Assembly: GCF_047675955.1 (NCBI RefSeq)
Contig: NC_132914.1
Span: 45,656,521-45,720,520 of the forward strand
Source: Chlorocebus sabaeus
Taxonomy: Eukaryota > Chordata > Mammalia > Primates > Cercopithecidae
Direction: 5' to 3'
Length of the DNA stretch: 64,000 nucleotides
The notes under the pieces were generated by a model, which was not told where the DNA came from, ran no database searches, and saw only the letters and a list, made by a program, of their open reading frames with translations. Shown piece after piece: positions 36,301 to 47,754 of the stretch. How positions within the stretch are numbered: position 1 is the first letter of the stretch; each line of letters begins with the position of its first letter. Made by a program: the position numbers and the translations under genes.

Positions 36301-37419
36301 GTTCCTCCGAGATTTTATTTGAAGAGCTGCCAGGGTGAAGCTGAAAAAAGCTTTTCTTTCAGAGAAACGCCTACAATGTTTTCAAATTAAAGATTCAATC
36401 CCCTTTTCCTTAATGTTACCACAATGACATAAATGACCAATGCTATTTGCATCTTCCTTCTTCCCCAGTAAACCAGCCAAACTATTGTTTTCTCATGTTT
36501 TTAGAAATAAAATATTTCACTACCAGTAAAGTCTTGATTTTTAGCCATTCTCATGCTTATACTTTGAACCTGTCTAATCAGCTTGAGAAAAAATGTTCTA
36601 AAAGGCCTGCGCATGACAATACTTCTGAGCAGAGATTAAGACAACTTTTGGGGGGACAAAAGCCGTTTTTCCAATTTTACCTCTCTAGATTTTCACCTTG
36701 ACCTCCCCATTCTGATTTTCAAATTAAATTTACCCTTGTCAACCACAAAGTCCAAAAGACTAACTGAACAGCAGCATTTGAATAGTGGGTCAGGTCATTC
36801 ACTCATAGGAGTTAACCTAGTCATATTACAGAAACCAGAAAGGCAGGTTTCCCTCACTGCGAACATGCACACAGAATTTTTCTCACATGCCAATTCAAGG
36901 AACAAATTATCAGAATTATAGCTAAAATTTTAGAGAAAGGCAAGCAACATGTTAATGGAGTCATTTATGGAGAATAACTACTATTCTCCATGTGACCTTC
37001 CATAAATCCCTGGTTAATCAGGGCTAGTTCTATTGAGAAACACTTCAAAGAGATAAACCATAATAATGTGGATGCCAAAGAGTCATGTTAGAAAACTTTA
37101 GTTCTGATCATTTTATTCCACACATAAGTGTACAAGCACATGGTGGATTCATCATATTCACTTAACTAATTTATTTCATTTTGCCTAGTTTTTTTCCTTC
37201 TTATGCAATCAGCTTTTATTCTCTAAGGAAAACCTATTCCTAAGGCTAGGTTTGTCTAGTTGAACTTAAATGTTTTGCAGGCTGTTTCCTCCCTTTACTG
37301 AGCATCACTCAAATTTAACTACTCCTTGGAAACAATTATCAAACTATGACCACTACCAATTCCCCCCATTCCCATAAAAAATATATATATATATTCTGAA
37401 AGTTAGAATGCTAGACAAA
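33371..37419 (-). other. SENP1: SENP1 13-kb intron, unique part
   Basis: The first 4 kb on the low side of the 33371-46393 intron. No Alu, L1, RNA gene or pseudogene is recognisable, and small frames such as 34188-34391, 36447-36701 and 36736-36921 have no domain. A (TA)n run sits at 37379-37395. The long unique stretch could hold conserved regulatory sequence, but nothing specific is visible. Confidence 0.6.
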
Positions 37420-37725
37420 GCTGGGCGTGAGCTCCTGCCTACAATCCTAGCACTTTGGGAGGCTAAGGTGGTAGGATCACTTGAGGCCAGGAATTTGAGA
37501 CCAGGCTGGGCAATATAGTGAGACTTTCTCTCTAAAAACTAAAAATAAACAAAAAAGCCAGGCATGGTGGCACATTCCTGTGGTCCCAGCTCCTTGGGAG
37601 GCTGAGGCAGGAGGGTCACTTTAGCCCAGGAGTTTGAGGCTGCGGTGAACTATGATCACACCACTGCACTCTAGCCTGAGTTACAGAGTGAGACCCTGAC
37701 TCGGAAAAAAAAAAAAAAAAAAAAA
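37420..37725 (+). mobile_element. Alu (old, AluJ-like), full length
   Basis: From 'gctgggcgtgagctcctgcc' through both monomers to a 21-A tail. It is more diverged than others in the window. Confidence 0.92.
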
Positions 37726-38359
37726 GAGTGTTCATCAAAATGCAAGTGCTCTGTTCCAGATTCTGATTCTGCAATAAAAATCAGGTGACTTTGGTACTTC
37801 ACTATAAAGTTTTACTTCTTATTTTATACTACAAATCAAGTAAGAATATGCTCTCTATACACTAGGCTATTGTGATGCTGAACAGCCGAGAGACATCTCT
37901 TCCTTTTCAGAGATGAAGCTTACCAAGTAGGTAATTAGTCTGCCTGGTTAGCTGTGGCTTCAATGTAATTACAGTCTGCTATGTCGATTCTATCTTAATT
38001 CCTCCTTCACTATCCTCCTGTCCCCCATATTTCCTATGAGTTTGGTTCTCGTTGGCCTTTCACTAGCTGGTGAAGTTAAGAAATACTGTATTCCAACAGT
38101 CCAATGCTTTTCCAATTGGAAACAACTGGTAATAACTAATATGTGTTTATAGAGTAGAACCCATCCCCCAAAAAAGAGACATGTCAGCTTGCTATTTTTC
38201 CAATTCATCCATGTAAACTGACAGCAAGGAATGAGAGGGAGAATAGGGTGTTGGAGGGAAAATAATAGAGAGACAGGAAATGCTCCAGTTATCCTGCTTC
38301 TCCACGTAGGATAGGGCATAGAGGGCTGAGTAGAGGAAAAAGTGTTTCTGGTGTACAAA
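37726..38359. other. Intronic, nothing recognised
   Basis: No repeat or gene identified. An open frame at 37990-38358 (minus, 122 aa) shows no known motif and is judged to be chance. Confidence 0.5.
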
Positions 38360-39110
38360 CATTTGGGTGCATAGGATCGATCTAACTGTTCCAGTCTTCT
38401 ACATCCTTACTGATTTTCTACTTATTCTATCCATTACTCAGAAGCAGTGAAACCTCCAATAGTAATAGATTTGTCTATTTCTCCTTTCAGTTCTATCAGA
38501 TTATGCTTCACCTATTTTGAAGTTCTGTTATTAGGTGTGTACATATTTAGGTTGTTAAGCCTTCTTGATGAACTGACCCTTTTATCATTAAGAAATGTCT
38601 CTATTACTGATAATATTCCTTGTTCTGAAATCTAATTTGTATAATGCTAATAAGTCACTTTTTCTTTTGATTCATGTTTGCAGGGTATATTTTTTCTGTC
38701 CTTTAACTTTTGTAAACCTATGTCTTCACATCTAAAATGGTTTCTTGGCCAGGCGTAGTGGCTCACGTCTGTAATCCCAGCACTTTGGGAGGCCAAGGCA
38801 GTGGGTCACCTGTGATCAGGAGTTCAAGACCAGCCTGGCCAACGTGGTGAAAACCCATCTCTAATAAAAATAGAAAAATTAGCTGGGTGTGGTGGCAGGT
38901 GCCTGTAATCCCAGCTACTCAGGAGGCTGGGGCAGGAGAATCACTTGAAGCTGGGAGGCTAAGGTTGCAGTGAGCCAAGATCACACCACTGTACTCTAGC
39001 CTGGGTGACAAGAGCAAAACTCCATCTCAAAAATAAATAATAAATAAATGGTTTCTTACAGACAGCTTTTTAATCCAATCTGACAATCTCTGCCTCCTTT
39101 CACATATATG
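38360..39110 (-). mobile_element. LINE-1 fragment, antisense, split by an Alu
   Basis: 'ctacatccttactgattttc', 'gatttgtctatttctccttt', 'tcagattatgcttc', 'gaactgacccttttatcatt' and, after the Alu, 'tttttaatccaatctgacaa' are well-known strings of the L1 antisense strand. An Alu occupies 38747-39045. Confidence 0.8.
38747..39045 (+). mobile_element. Alu (AluS-like), full length, inside L1
   Basis: From 'ggccaggcgtagtggctcac' to an A/T tail. A 12-bp target-site duplication 'aaatggtttctt' is seen at 38735-38746 and 39046-39057. Confidence 0.96.
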
Positions 39111-39165
39111 TAATATAGATATAACATATACATATAAACATATGTTTAACATATATACATTTTTA
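39100..39165. repeat. AT-rich (TATA/CATATA) tract
   Basis: Irregular ATATAC and ATATAA repeats adjoining the 3' end of the RPL37 retrocopy, possibly its degraded poly-A tail plus pre-existing AT repeat. Confidence 0.6.
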
Positions 39166-39494
39166 AAAACCAGAATATTTATTTCATGACTAATCACTGA
39201 AATTCTTAAGATTAACTGGATGATGCAACTGCTGCCCTCTTGGGTGTAGGTGTTGTTCCTTCACAGAGTCCATGCCTAAATCTGCAGTATATGATGTTTA
39301 GGTGCTTCATTCAACCAGTCGCATTGGTATTTTATTTTAGCCTTGGCAGTCTAGTTATACTTTCTCTTGCCCTTAGCAGGGGAGCCACATTTGCCACAGG
39401 TTGACTCCTGAAGGCGGTAGGCCTTACAGCCACAGAGGCAGAACAACTTGTGTATCGTATCACGACACTTTCCAAACAGCGATGTTCCCTTCAT
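39150..39494 (-). pseudogene. RPL37 pseudogene: RPL37 processed pseudogene
   Basis: On the minus strand the sequence reads like spliced RPL37 mRNA, which encodes a zinc-finger protein of the 60S ribosomal subunit. A start ATG (39492-39494) is followed by KGTSLFGKC, then CGCKAYRLQESTCGKCGSPA and KGKRKYN, close to the RPL37 order [36 protein letters not shown]. The Trp codon of KYNW is a stop, later codons are frameshifted, and the 3' UTR part keeps 'ttagtcatg' plus AATAAA and an A-rich end. No introns are present and two zinc-finger Cys pairs are partly altered, so it is a dead retrocopy. It lies in the largest SENP1 intron on the same strand as SENP1. Confidence 0.88.
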
Positions 39495-39499
39495 CTTAT

Positions 39500-39837
39500 T
39501 ATCTTTACGGATACCTGCCAGACACCCTCACCAATGAATCCTTTTGCTGTTACACAGGGCCAAACATTCTCAAATTTCTCCCCTCAGCTCCTAACTGAGG
39601 TCAGAACTGTGCAGGCTCCCCAAAGGTCAGACTGAAGCAAGGGACACAGTGCAGCTTCAGCTCCACAATTATGGGCTTGGTCCCCCAGGCATCAGTCAGC
39701 AGCTATTCTTCTGGCTCAAGAGGGCCGCTGCATGCCTTTTTCCTGCCCACCAGCTCCCTTTATCTGGAAATTTGCTGGCCTCCCCAAGGAGAGCCAATCT
39801 CTTACTTTTAATTGGATGTTTATTTACCCTATACTGT
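39500..39837. other. Intronic, unrecognised
   Basis: About 340 bp with higher GC than its flanks ('ccccaaaggtcagactgaag', 'aagagggccgctgcatgcct'). It does not look like Alu, L1, MIR or L2. An old LTR fragment is possible but I cannot support it. Confidence 0.4.
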
Positions 39838-40009
39838 TCAGTAAGGCAGCCACTAGCCAAATGTGACTATTGAGCACTTGAAATGTGACTAATCCAACTA
39901 GAGATGTACTATAAGTGTAAACTGCATAGCACATTTCAAAGAGAAGGTAAAATATCTCAATAGTATTTTGACTACATGCCAAAATGACATATTCTGGATA
40001 TATTGGGTT

Positions 40010-40177
40010 AAATAATGTTATTTCATTTTATATATTATATACAAAATATATATTTGATATATATTATATATATTACATATTACATATACATATATCAAAT
40101 ATATATTACATATATATTATTTTATATATTTTTATATATGTTATATAATATATATTAATATTATATATATTATATAT
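40010..40177. repeat. (TATA)n AT-rich repeat
   Basis: Irregular TATATA, ATATTA and ACATAT units, nearly free of G and C. Confidence 0.9.
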
Positions 40178-40462
40178 ATTTTTGAGACAAAGTCTCACTC
40201 TGTTGCCCAGGTTGGAGTGCAGTGGTGTGATCTCAGCTCACTTTAACCTCCACCTCCCCAGTTCAAGCGATTCTGTGTCTCAGCCTCTCGGGTAGCTGGG
40301 ATTACAGGCGCCTGCCACCACACCTGGCTAATTTTTGTATTTTTAGTAGAGACGGGGTTTCAGCATGTTGGTCAGGCTAGTCTCAAATTCCTGACCTCAG
40401 GTGATCCACTCGCCTCTACCTCCCAAAGTGCTGGGATTACAGGCGTGAGCCACTGTGGCCGG
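40178..40462 (-). mobile_element. Alu (AluS-like), full length
   Basis: From 'tatttttgagacaaagtctc' to 'gagccactgtggccgg', minus strand. Both flanks are AT repeat, so its tail and duplication cannot be told apart. Confidence 0.95.
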
Positions 40463-40542
40463 TCTATATTATATGTTTTTATATAAAAATATATTATTTA
40501 TATATAACATATATTAAATATATATTTTTTATATATGTGTAT
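40463..40542. repeat. (TATA)n AT-rich repeat
   Basis: Continuation of the AT repeat between two minus-strand Alus. Confidence 0.88.
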
Positions 40543-40825
40543 ATTTTTTAATTGAAACAGAGTCTTGCTCTGTCACCCAGGCTGGAGTGCAGTGGCACGA
40601 TCTCGGCTCACTGCAACTTCTGCTTCCTGGGTTCAAGTGAATCTCCTGCCTCAGCCTCCCAATTACAGGCACACACCATGATGCCGGGCTAATTTTCTGT
40701 ATTTTTAGTAGAGACAGGGTTTCGCCATGTTGGCCAGGCTGGTCTTGAACTCCTGACCTCAAGTGATCCACCCGCCTTGGCCTCCCAAGTGCTGGGATTA
40801 CAGGCATGAGCCACTGCACTCGGCC
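40543..40825 (-). mobile_element. Alu (AluS-like), near full length
   Basis: From 'tttttaattgaaacagagtc' to 'ccactgcactcggcc'. A short internal deletion removes the 'gagtagctgg' segment ('cctcccaattacaggcac'). Confidence 0.94.
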
Positions 40826-40979
40826 CATTTTACTTTTTTAAAAGTAACTATTAGACAATTTAAAATATGTGGCTCACATTATATTTCTGTTGGACAATGC
40901 TGACCTAGGTAATTTACATTTAACATTCATGTGGTTGGGTTTAAATCTACCATCTTGCTCTTTTTTCCTATTTGTTCTG

Positions 40980-42560
40980 TTCTTTTTATCTTTTTTCTTC
41001 TTTCCAACTCTTTTGGATTTTTAAAGTTCCATTTTATCTCCATTATTGGCTTAGTAAATATATCTTGCTTTTAATTTTTATGTTTTAGTGGTTACTCTAT
41101 GATTTACTATGCCTTTAACTTATCATAGTCTACCTTCATATAACATTATACCACTTTATGTAGAGTATAAGGATCTTCCAAGAGTATATTTGTCCATTTT
41201 GTCTCCTTCTTTGTGCTGTGATTATATTTTACTTCTGTATGTTATAAATCCCACAGTATGTTGTTTTAGTTCTGCCTTAGTCACCTCTCTTCTAGACATA
41301 TGAAAAAATGAGAACAACTCCACTCCTCTTCATTCCTTTGTGTAGACTGACATTTCCATTTGCAATTTTTCTTCTGCCCGAAGAACACATAATATTTCTT
41401 CTGGTACAGGCCTGCTGGTGATGAACTCTATCAGCATTTGTTTGTCTGGAAAAGTACAGCCTTATTTTTTGAAAGATATATTTGCTGGGTATAGAATTTC
41501 TACTGACAAATTTGTTTCTTCTGCAGTACTTTAAAGATGTAGCTACATTGTCTTCTGGCCTACATTATTTCTGACAGTTATACCTACCTTTGTTCTTCTG
41601 TACTTAATGTGCCTTTTTCCTTCTGGTTGCACTTAGTATTTTTATCACCAGTTTTCAGCAACTTGATTACTATACATTTTAGCATGATGTTTCTTCTACT
41701 TGGGGTATAGAGAACTTCTCAAACTTGTCAGTTCAGTTTTCAAATTTGAAAAATCTTCCATCATTATTTCTTTAAATAAATTTCTAACACCACCTACACC
41801 CCCACCTTTCCTTCTGGGACTCCAATTACATGCTTAACCTGTCTGGTATAATCCCACAGCTCACTGACGCTCTTGACATCTTTCTTTGACTTTTATTGTG
41901 TGTCTCACATTCCAGTTTCTACTGCTATTCAAGTTTACGAATTTTTTCTTATGAAGTGTCTAATCTACTATTAATACTACCTTATGTATTTTTATTTCAG
42001 ATATATTTTTCATTTCTAGAAATTCAATGTCGGTCTTGTTTAAAAATATCTTCCATTTCTCTCCTCATGATGTCCATTTTCTTCTAACTTCTTGAATATG
42101 TGGAAGATATTTATAGTAACTTTTTAAATATCCTTGTCTGCCAATTCTATTATTTTGGTCATTTCTGGGTGTTTCTTTTCTCCCTCATCATAAATTGTAC
42201 TTTCCTTCCTCGTGTATTTCTGGTCATTTCTAGTTGGATGCTGGATATTGCAAATTTTATGTTGGGCCTTGTTGTTGCTGGAATTTGTTGTATTCCTTTA
42301 AATATTGTTAGGCTTTTCTCTGGGATATAGGTTATCTGGATCGGTTTCAGGCTTTTGAGGCTTGTTTTTAGGCTTTGTGATGGTGGGTCCACAGCAGCCT
42401 TTATTCTGGCCTCAGGTGATCCTCTAGGGTCAGTTTTATTCTAGGGTCAGTTTTATTCTAGGGGCAGTTTCGCCCTATTTCTGAGGCAATACCCCTCTGA
42501 GGATTCTATTCAATGCCCTGTGACTTAGGAGGTTTTTCTACTCTAACCGGTTGGAACATA
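40980..42560 (-). mobile_element. Old LINE-1 (L1M) fragment, antisense
   Basis: 'gctggtgatgaactctatca', 'gaaagatatatttgctgggt', 'tcattatttctttaaataaa', 'cttctgggactccaattaca', 'cccacagctcactgacgctc' and 'tgtctgccaattctattatt' are ordered as in the antisense strand of old mammalian L1s. It continues the L1 material at 38360-39110, so both may be parts of one older copy. The 76-aa frames here are L1 noise. Confidence 0.75.
42421..42470 (+). repeat. Short tandem duplication in L1M
   Basis: The unit 'ctagggtcagttttatt' occurs twice in a row, followed by a partial third copy ('ctaggggcagttt'). Confidence 0.92.
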
Positions 42561-43233
42561 AACTACTGACACCTGTGCCGCCTCTAAAACTGTGCTGATC
42601 CCTTCTTTCTGGTGGTTCTTTCCCCAGCCTCCGGTAGCTTCTTCTCATACATGCACAAATTGGTACTCAGCCAAAGACTGGAGGGAAGCCCCTCTGCACA
42701 GGCTCTACCAGTCCCTCCTTCACAACACACACACCCCACCCTAGAAAGCTGGGGATATTATAGCATGCATCCCTTTTATTTCCCTTCCCTCAGGGATCAC
42801 TGCCTGGTACTACCTGTTACCCAATGTCTGAAAATTGTTGCTTCATGTTTTGTCTAATTTTCTAGTTAAGCTGAAAGGGTAAATTTTGTTTCCTTTATCA
42901 TGACCAGAAGCAAAAGTCAGTTTTATTTACTTGTATACCTAAATTATATCCATGTATTTCTAAATTTATCTGATGCCTTTTAAAACAATCCTTAGTCCCT
43001 CAAAGGAGAACCATTTGGCCATAAAGAGAAACACAAAGCCTAAAGCAGTACTCAGGACAATAAACCTAGAATCTTAAAGTTGGAAGGGATTCCAGAAGTC
43101 ATCCAATTCAATCTCCAGGAATTAATGCATAGTTTCTAATAATGACACCCATTTGAAAATATTTCCTTCTGTTTCTTGACTGTTTCAATCTACTTCCACT
43201 TTTGCAACTTATTTTTCCTTTCTCTGTTTTTCT
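42561..43233. other. Intronic, mostly unrecognised
   Basis: No gene. 'cttaaagttggaagggattc' near 43075 resembles an old CR1/L3-type relic but is too short to call. Confidence 0.45.
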
Positions 43234-43392
43234 AAAGAGACAGGGTCTCAGAGTCTTGTTCTGTCACCCACCCTGGAGTGGGGCGCAGGGGCACAATCAT
43301 AACTCACGGCAGCCTCGAAAGCCTGGCTCAAGCAATCCTCCCATCTCAGCTTCCCAGTGTTGGGGTTACAAGCATGAGCCACTGCTCCCAGC
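43234..43392 (-). mobile_element. Alu fragment (monomer), minus
   Basis: 'agagacagggtctcagagtc', 'tgtcacccaccctggagtgg' and 'ttacaagcatgagccactgc'. One diverged monomer. Confidence 0.85.
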
Positions 43393-44063
43393 GTAATTTC
43401 TCCTCGCTTTAACTCCATCCTCCCTTCCTTAATTAGACATTTCTATTAATAACTCATCTCCTGACCCAGTATAGAAATCCCCATCTACAGTGTCTTGATT
43501 TTAACAGTCTTCTTGCCTCCTTTGGTATTCTTTATATGGCAGCCAGTTCCCACATTCCATTTTTGAGACGTTTTATTGTATTAATCCTGTCAATCATTAG
43601 TCCTTTGAAGTTGTACAGAATTTAACCAAACTCACCTATAGAGAAATCCATTTATGAAATTTTTTTTAAAACCTATTGTATGAATAGGCACTGTGGTCTA
43701 CTTTTCTTTTAGGAACAGGGTATCCTAACGGCTTTCTATATATATTCCAAAAATAGGATTTCTGGGTTTTAATTTCCTTATAAACTGAATCTGATTCCTT
43801 TTACTTCCTGGTTCTTATATTCCTTTTTAACTCTGAAATCCTACGAAGTATGGTACTTTGTTTATAAAATGGTAAGAACAATATATCAGCCACTTATTTT
43901 GGAGAAAGTTTTAATACATCTTATAAAAAAGGAAACAGAAAAAGAAGAGAAATGATTATTAATGAAAATATCTACTTGAGGGAAGAAGATAATTGAACAG
44001 AGGACAAATCATTTGCAAAAGAAGACTGATAGTTCACAACTGAGAAACAGAATTAAGTCTTGT
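43393..44063. other. Intronic, nothing recognised
   Basis: AT-rich unique sequence with no repeat family or gene that I can name. Confidence 0.5.
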
Positions 44064-44380
44064 TTTCTTTTTAAGACACAGAGTCTTGCTCTGTCACCCA
44101 GTCTAGAGTGCAGTGGCTCGATCATAGCTCACTATAAACTAAAACTCCTAAACTCAAGCAATCCTCCTTTCTTAGCTCAAGTAATCCTCCTGCTTCAGCC
44201 TCCTGAACAGCTGGGACTACAGGCACATGCCACCATGGCTGGCTAATTTTTAATTTTTTTGTGGAGATGGGGTCTTGCTATGTTGCCCAGGCTGCTCTTG
44301 AACTCCTGGCCTCAGGTGATCCTCTCACCTTAGCCATCCAAAGCACTGGGATTATAGGCATGACCCACTGCGTCTGGCCA
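44064..44380 (-). mobile_element. Alu (AluJ-like), full length
   Basis: From 'ttttctttttaagacacaga' to 'ccactgcgtctggcc'. It contains a short internal duplication around 'caagcaatcctcctttctta'. Confidence 0.93.
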
Positions 44381-46179
44381 AAATTCAGTATTCTTCAATG
44401 AGTATCAATACTTAAGGATATCTACTAATACTCCATCAAGATGTTAGCTTCTCAAGGGCAGTAACTTTGAAAGCCTACGAGACATGGTACTTTGAAAATG
44501 GTGCTTTTTAAGATAGCTCCCATCATTATTATGGACATGTGAATTGGCACTCACTTTCAAGGATAACATTATTCTGAACTGAGGAGAAATGCACTCCTTC
44601 TACAAAAGTTATGGCTAGGTGTGGTAGGGATAAAGCAGACAAAGAATCTTTCCTTCCTCTCATCTCCTCTAAAATAATGTAATTTCCATTAACTTAGCTT
44701 GCTAAAACTCCAGCCTCTGATGGGCCCAGTGAATGGAAAATATGTCCTGATGAATGCTGTCTCTGTAAGGAATCTCACTGAGGTAAATGCCACAGTAAAT
44801 CGCAAGAACTCAGCTCATATCCTACTCATTGCTGCCCTCTAGGAGGTTTTCCATGACTTACAACAAACTAAAGCCTTCTATCCCTTTAGAATAACTGACC
44901 TCTCCCCACCAGCAATGGCAGGAAAAAAAAATGGCAAAAGACCACAGATCAAAAATAACTTAACAGTGGATACTTATAACTATCCTTGATTTTCATTTCC
45001 TCCTTTGATTTGGTGAACTCTTTTTTTTCTATTATTTGAACCAATGTTGTAATATCTGAGCCAAAAGAAGCAAAGAGGGTTTCTTCTAAAGAAAGATAGT
45101 AACAAACCATGTCTTCCTTATTATTCTTGGTCACAGATATTATTCACGGAGTGATGAGCTTCTGAAATTTTTATCTTATAAACCAACTAGTGGCAAAAAG
45201 AATGGGGCTGGCCCCAGAGAAAACCAGCATCCTGGACATGATACATGGCTCCTAAGTTCTATATTTCTGATCCTAAGACTAGGATCCAATTTAAGATTCT
45301 GAGGTGGTAAGATATAGTAGATAAGACCCAATACTTGGGTCTTAATCTTGGCTCTGCTGTTTACTAGCTGTATAACCTTGCAAGTTTTTAAATCTTTCTA
45401 TGCCTTGTTTCTTTATCTGTAGAATGGAGATGATAAAACTATCATATCTACCTCCAAAGATATGATGACTATTACAAGAATAAAACACATAAAACATGAA
45501 TTGTACCTAATGAGGTAAATGATCAATAGTTATTAGCAAATATTATTTGGAAGGTCTTGATCATGCAAAAACAGGATATGGATATCTAAAATATTTAATG
45601 ATTACTACACTGAGAAACTAAAGATCCTCCACAGCTGTGAAGCTTGAGTATACCCAGATTAGGCAGGGATGCTCACAGAAAGAAGGTACTTAGGAAAAGA
45701 TACCCAACCCAGTTTTCCTTTGCTGTAAAAATAACCTTCTAAAATAAAATAGGTACTTACAGGTTTAGGTTTAGGAATAGATCAGTTAAAAAATTGTAGT
45801 GTAATTAATATACTTAAAATAAACTGGAGTTAGGAGGTGAAGACCGTAACTTTCCCAATACCTCAAATATTTAATAATAATATAACTTTGTCAATGTCCA
45901 TTTAAAAAATATCATACATAAATGGAGGCTATTTTGGAAAGCTTATCATTCATTTTGTAAGCGATCTAAAATGAGTAGAACTTAGGTAGAAAGGGAAGTA
46001 AAACTGGATTCCTATAAAGAAATCCCAAAGTATTCCTTCATGCTGCAAAATGGTCAGCTAATACTTATTTGTTCAGAAGAGATGAACTGCAGAACAAGAG
46101 CCTTAAAGAGAGTGAGAATACCAATGAGTGAATGTCTTCTTCAGTGTTCAAATCTTCAATACAAGAAAAGGTAAATTCA
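44381..46179. other. Intronic, unique except for one MIR
   Basis: A MIR lies at 45325-45540. A 61-codon minus-strand frame at 44949-45134 has no splice sites or homology I can support. Otherwise nothing is recognised. Confidence 0.5.
45325..45540 (+). mobile_element. MIR SINE
   Basis: 'cttggctctgctgtttacta', 'gctgtataaccttgcaagtt', 'tttatctgtagaatggagat' and 'aataaaacacataaaacatg' follow MIR order. Confidence 0.88.
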
Positions 46180-46325
46180 GTGGTTCTCAGACTCTTAAAT
46201 ACACCTGAGATGTTTGTTAAAAATGCCTGTCTCCACCACACTCCCACATGGTTACAAGAATGAAGAGGCCTATGAGAGGTGATTTTAATGCGGGTCATCC
46301 ATGGACCACATTTTGAGAAATAGTG
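46180..46325. mobile_element. hAT-Charlie MITE (MER20-like)
   Basis: Ends 'cagtggttctcagact' and 'attttgagaaatagtg' are imperfect inverted repeats of the MER20 class, with 'ttgttaaaaatgcctg' and 'catccatggaccacat' inside. It lies about 70 nt from the 46394-46525 exon, on the donor side. Confidence 0.75.
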
Positions 46326-46393
46326 AGATAATGCCTTAATTTAACTGCCACTTAATGTTTGTTATTTGTATGTAAAGATAGATGCAATATTAC

Positions 46394-46525
46394 CTCATCA
46401 TTGAGCCAATTCAGATGGTTTAGAGTTTGAATATCTTTGCGTGTAATGGTCAGGCGAAATGCTTCACTGAGAACTTCATCCTGATTCCCATTACGAAATA
46501 CATTCTTTATTTCTTTCTCCATTTC
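46394..46525 (-). CDS. SENP1: SENP1 exon opening the protease domain (residues ~426-469)
   Basis: Encodes EMEKEIKNVFRNGNQDEVLS, then EAFRLTITRKDIQTLNHLNW and LNDE: 44 codons, phase 0 at both ends. This begins the SENP1 catalytic domain; the L..LN.LNWLNDE..IN.Y motif, completed by the next exon, is a hallmark of Ulp1/SENP proteases and contributes to SUMO binding. Acceptor CTTAG, donor GTAATA (weak at +4 to +6). It is followed in the transcript by the 13-kb intron. Confidence 0.98.
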
Positions 46526-47754
46526 CTAAGAAAACAAAAGGTGTCAAGACATCAAACATGCGTGGCTTCAGGAAAACCATATTTCTCACCAAGCCCCATG
46601 AAATCCTCAGACTATATTTATCACCATTCGATTGTTTATAAATTTACTGTTAATCAGTTTACTTCTATGTAACATTTTGGTTTCTATTCCTTCCCAGTAA
46701 TCCCTGATTACTTCTTTACACTTCATCTAGTCCTCCCTTCTCTTTTTCAGCACAACATTCAGATCCTTGTTTCCATATTAATCCTAAAATCTGAAATAAC
46801 CTTCTGCTATCAAATTTTCTAAGCCATGAGAAAAATTAACTATATTTTATATCTCTGGTCCAAACAACTTCCTGAGAAACAGATTTTTTCACGAAAGGTT
46901 ATAGTAAGAGAGTAAAGGCAGTATCTTTTAGAAATTACTTTCTTAGAGATCTTTTTTTAAAATATAAAATACGGAATTCAGTACAACTATAGTAAGTGTG
47001 TTATGCTCACCAGCTACAAGGTAGGTTTCAAAGAGAAGTATGGATAAAGAAACGGATTATCTAAAAATGTACACAGACCTCCATGTATTTTCTAAATTTT
47101 CTATAATGGGTTTTATTACTTAAAAAAAGAGCAAACTTCAGCTTACAATTTGGGATCAAACTATTGTATGTGCGCAGTAAGTAAAAATCCACATGACAGG
47201 AAAGACAAATGTATTAAATGCTTCTCCACTGAAGTTGTTAAAAGCCACCAACAGTTCTTTCATAAATTTTCAATATTTTAAAAATAAAGCCCAGATTGGT
47301 ATGTAAAATAAGTGAAAGCAGAAATATACAAGAAAACCTAAATACCAAGTGTTCTACGGCTTTTTTTTTTTTTTTTTTTTTTTTGAGATGGAATCTTGGC
47401 CTGTCACCCAGGCTAAAGTGTAGAGGCAGGATATCGGCTCACTGCAACCTCTGCCTCCTGGGTTCAAGCAATTCTTCTGTCTCAGCCTCCTGTGTAGCTG
47501 GGATTACAAGTGCCTGCCACCACGCCCAGATGATTTTTGTATTTTTGGTAGAGACGGGGTTTCACCATGTTGGCCAGGCTGGTCTCGAACTCCTGACCTC
47601 AAGTGATCCACCCGCTTCAGCCTCCCAAAGTGATGGGATTACAGGCGTGAGCCACCGTGCTTGACCACTATTGCTTTTATGTTTGAAATTCGTCCGAGGA
47701 ATTCTTTCTAAACATAATACTTGGTGGTGTAGAAATTAAGTGTATGTAATTTAC
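46526..47754 (-). other. SENP1: SENP1 intron (1,229 bp) with a minus-strand Alu
   Basis: GT-AG intron. The Alu at 47361-47666 ends only 88 nt from the donor of the 47755-47910 exon and is sense relative to SENP1. The rest is AT-rich and unrecognised. Confidence 0.85.
47361..47666 (-). mobile_element. Alu (AluS-like), full length
   Basis: From a 24-T run and 'gagatggaatcttggcctgt' to 'gagccaccgtgcttgac'. A 122-aa plus-strand frame over this region is purely Alu-derived. Confidence 0.96.

Larger units (their letters stand above)
39838..40908. mobile_element. hAT-Charlie relic (MER33-like) split by AT repeats and two Alus
   Basis: Left part: 'cagccactagccaaatgtga', 'ctattgagcacttgaaatgt' and 'ggatatattgggttaaataa'. 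Right part (from about 40838): 'aaaatatgtggctcacatta', 'tatttctgttggacaatgct'. These are the two ends of one hAT element. Between them are about 160 bp and 80 bp of TATA-type repeat and the Alus at 40178-40462 and 40543-40825. Confidence 0.75.

Noticed and set aside
44949..45134. 61-aa minus-strand frame, considered as an alternative SENP1 exon
   Set aside because: No convincing acceptor or donor at its ends and no match to SENP1; the normal exons already join in frame without it.
47296..47664. 122-aa plus-strand frame
   Set aside because: Entirely Alu-derived (FLVETGFHHVGQAGLELLTS type sequence). The same applies to 5103-5537, 49231-49554, 54198-54482 and 59452-59643.
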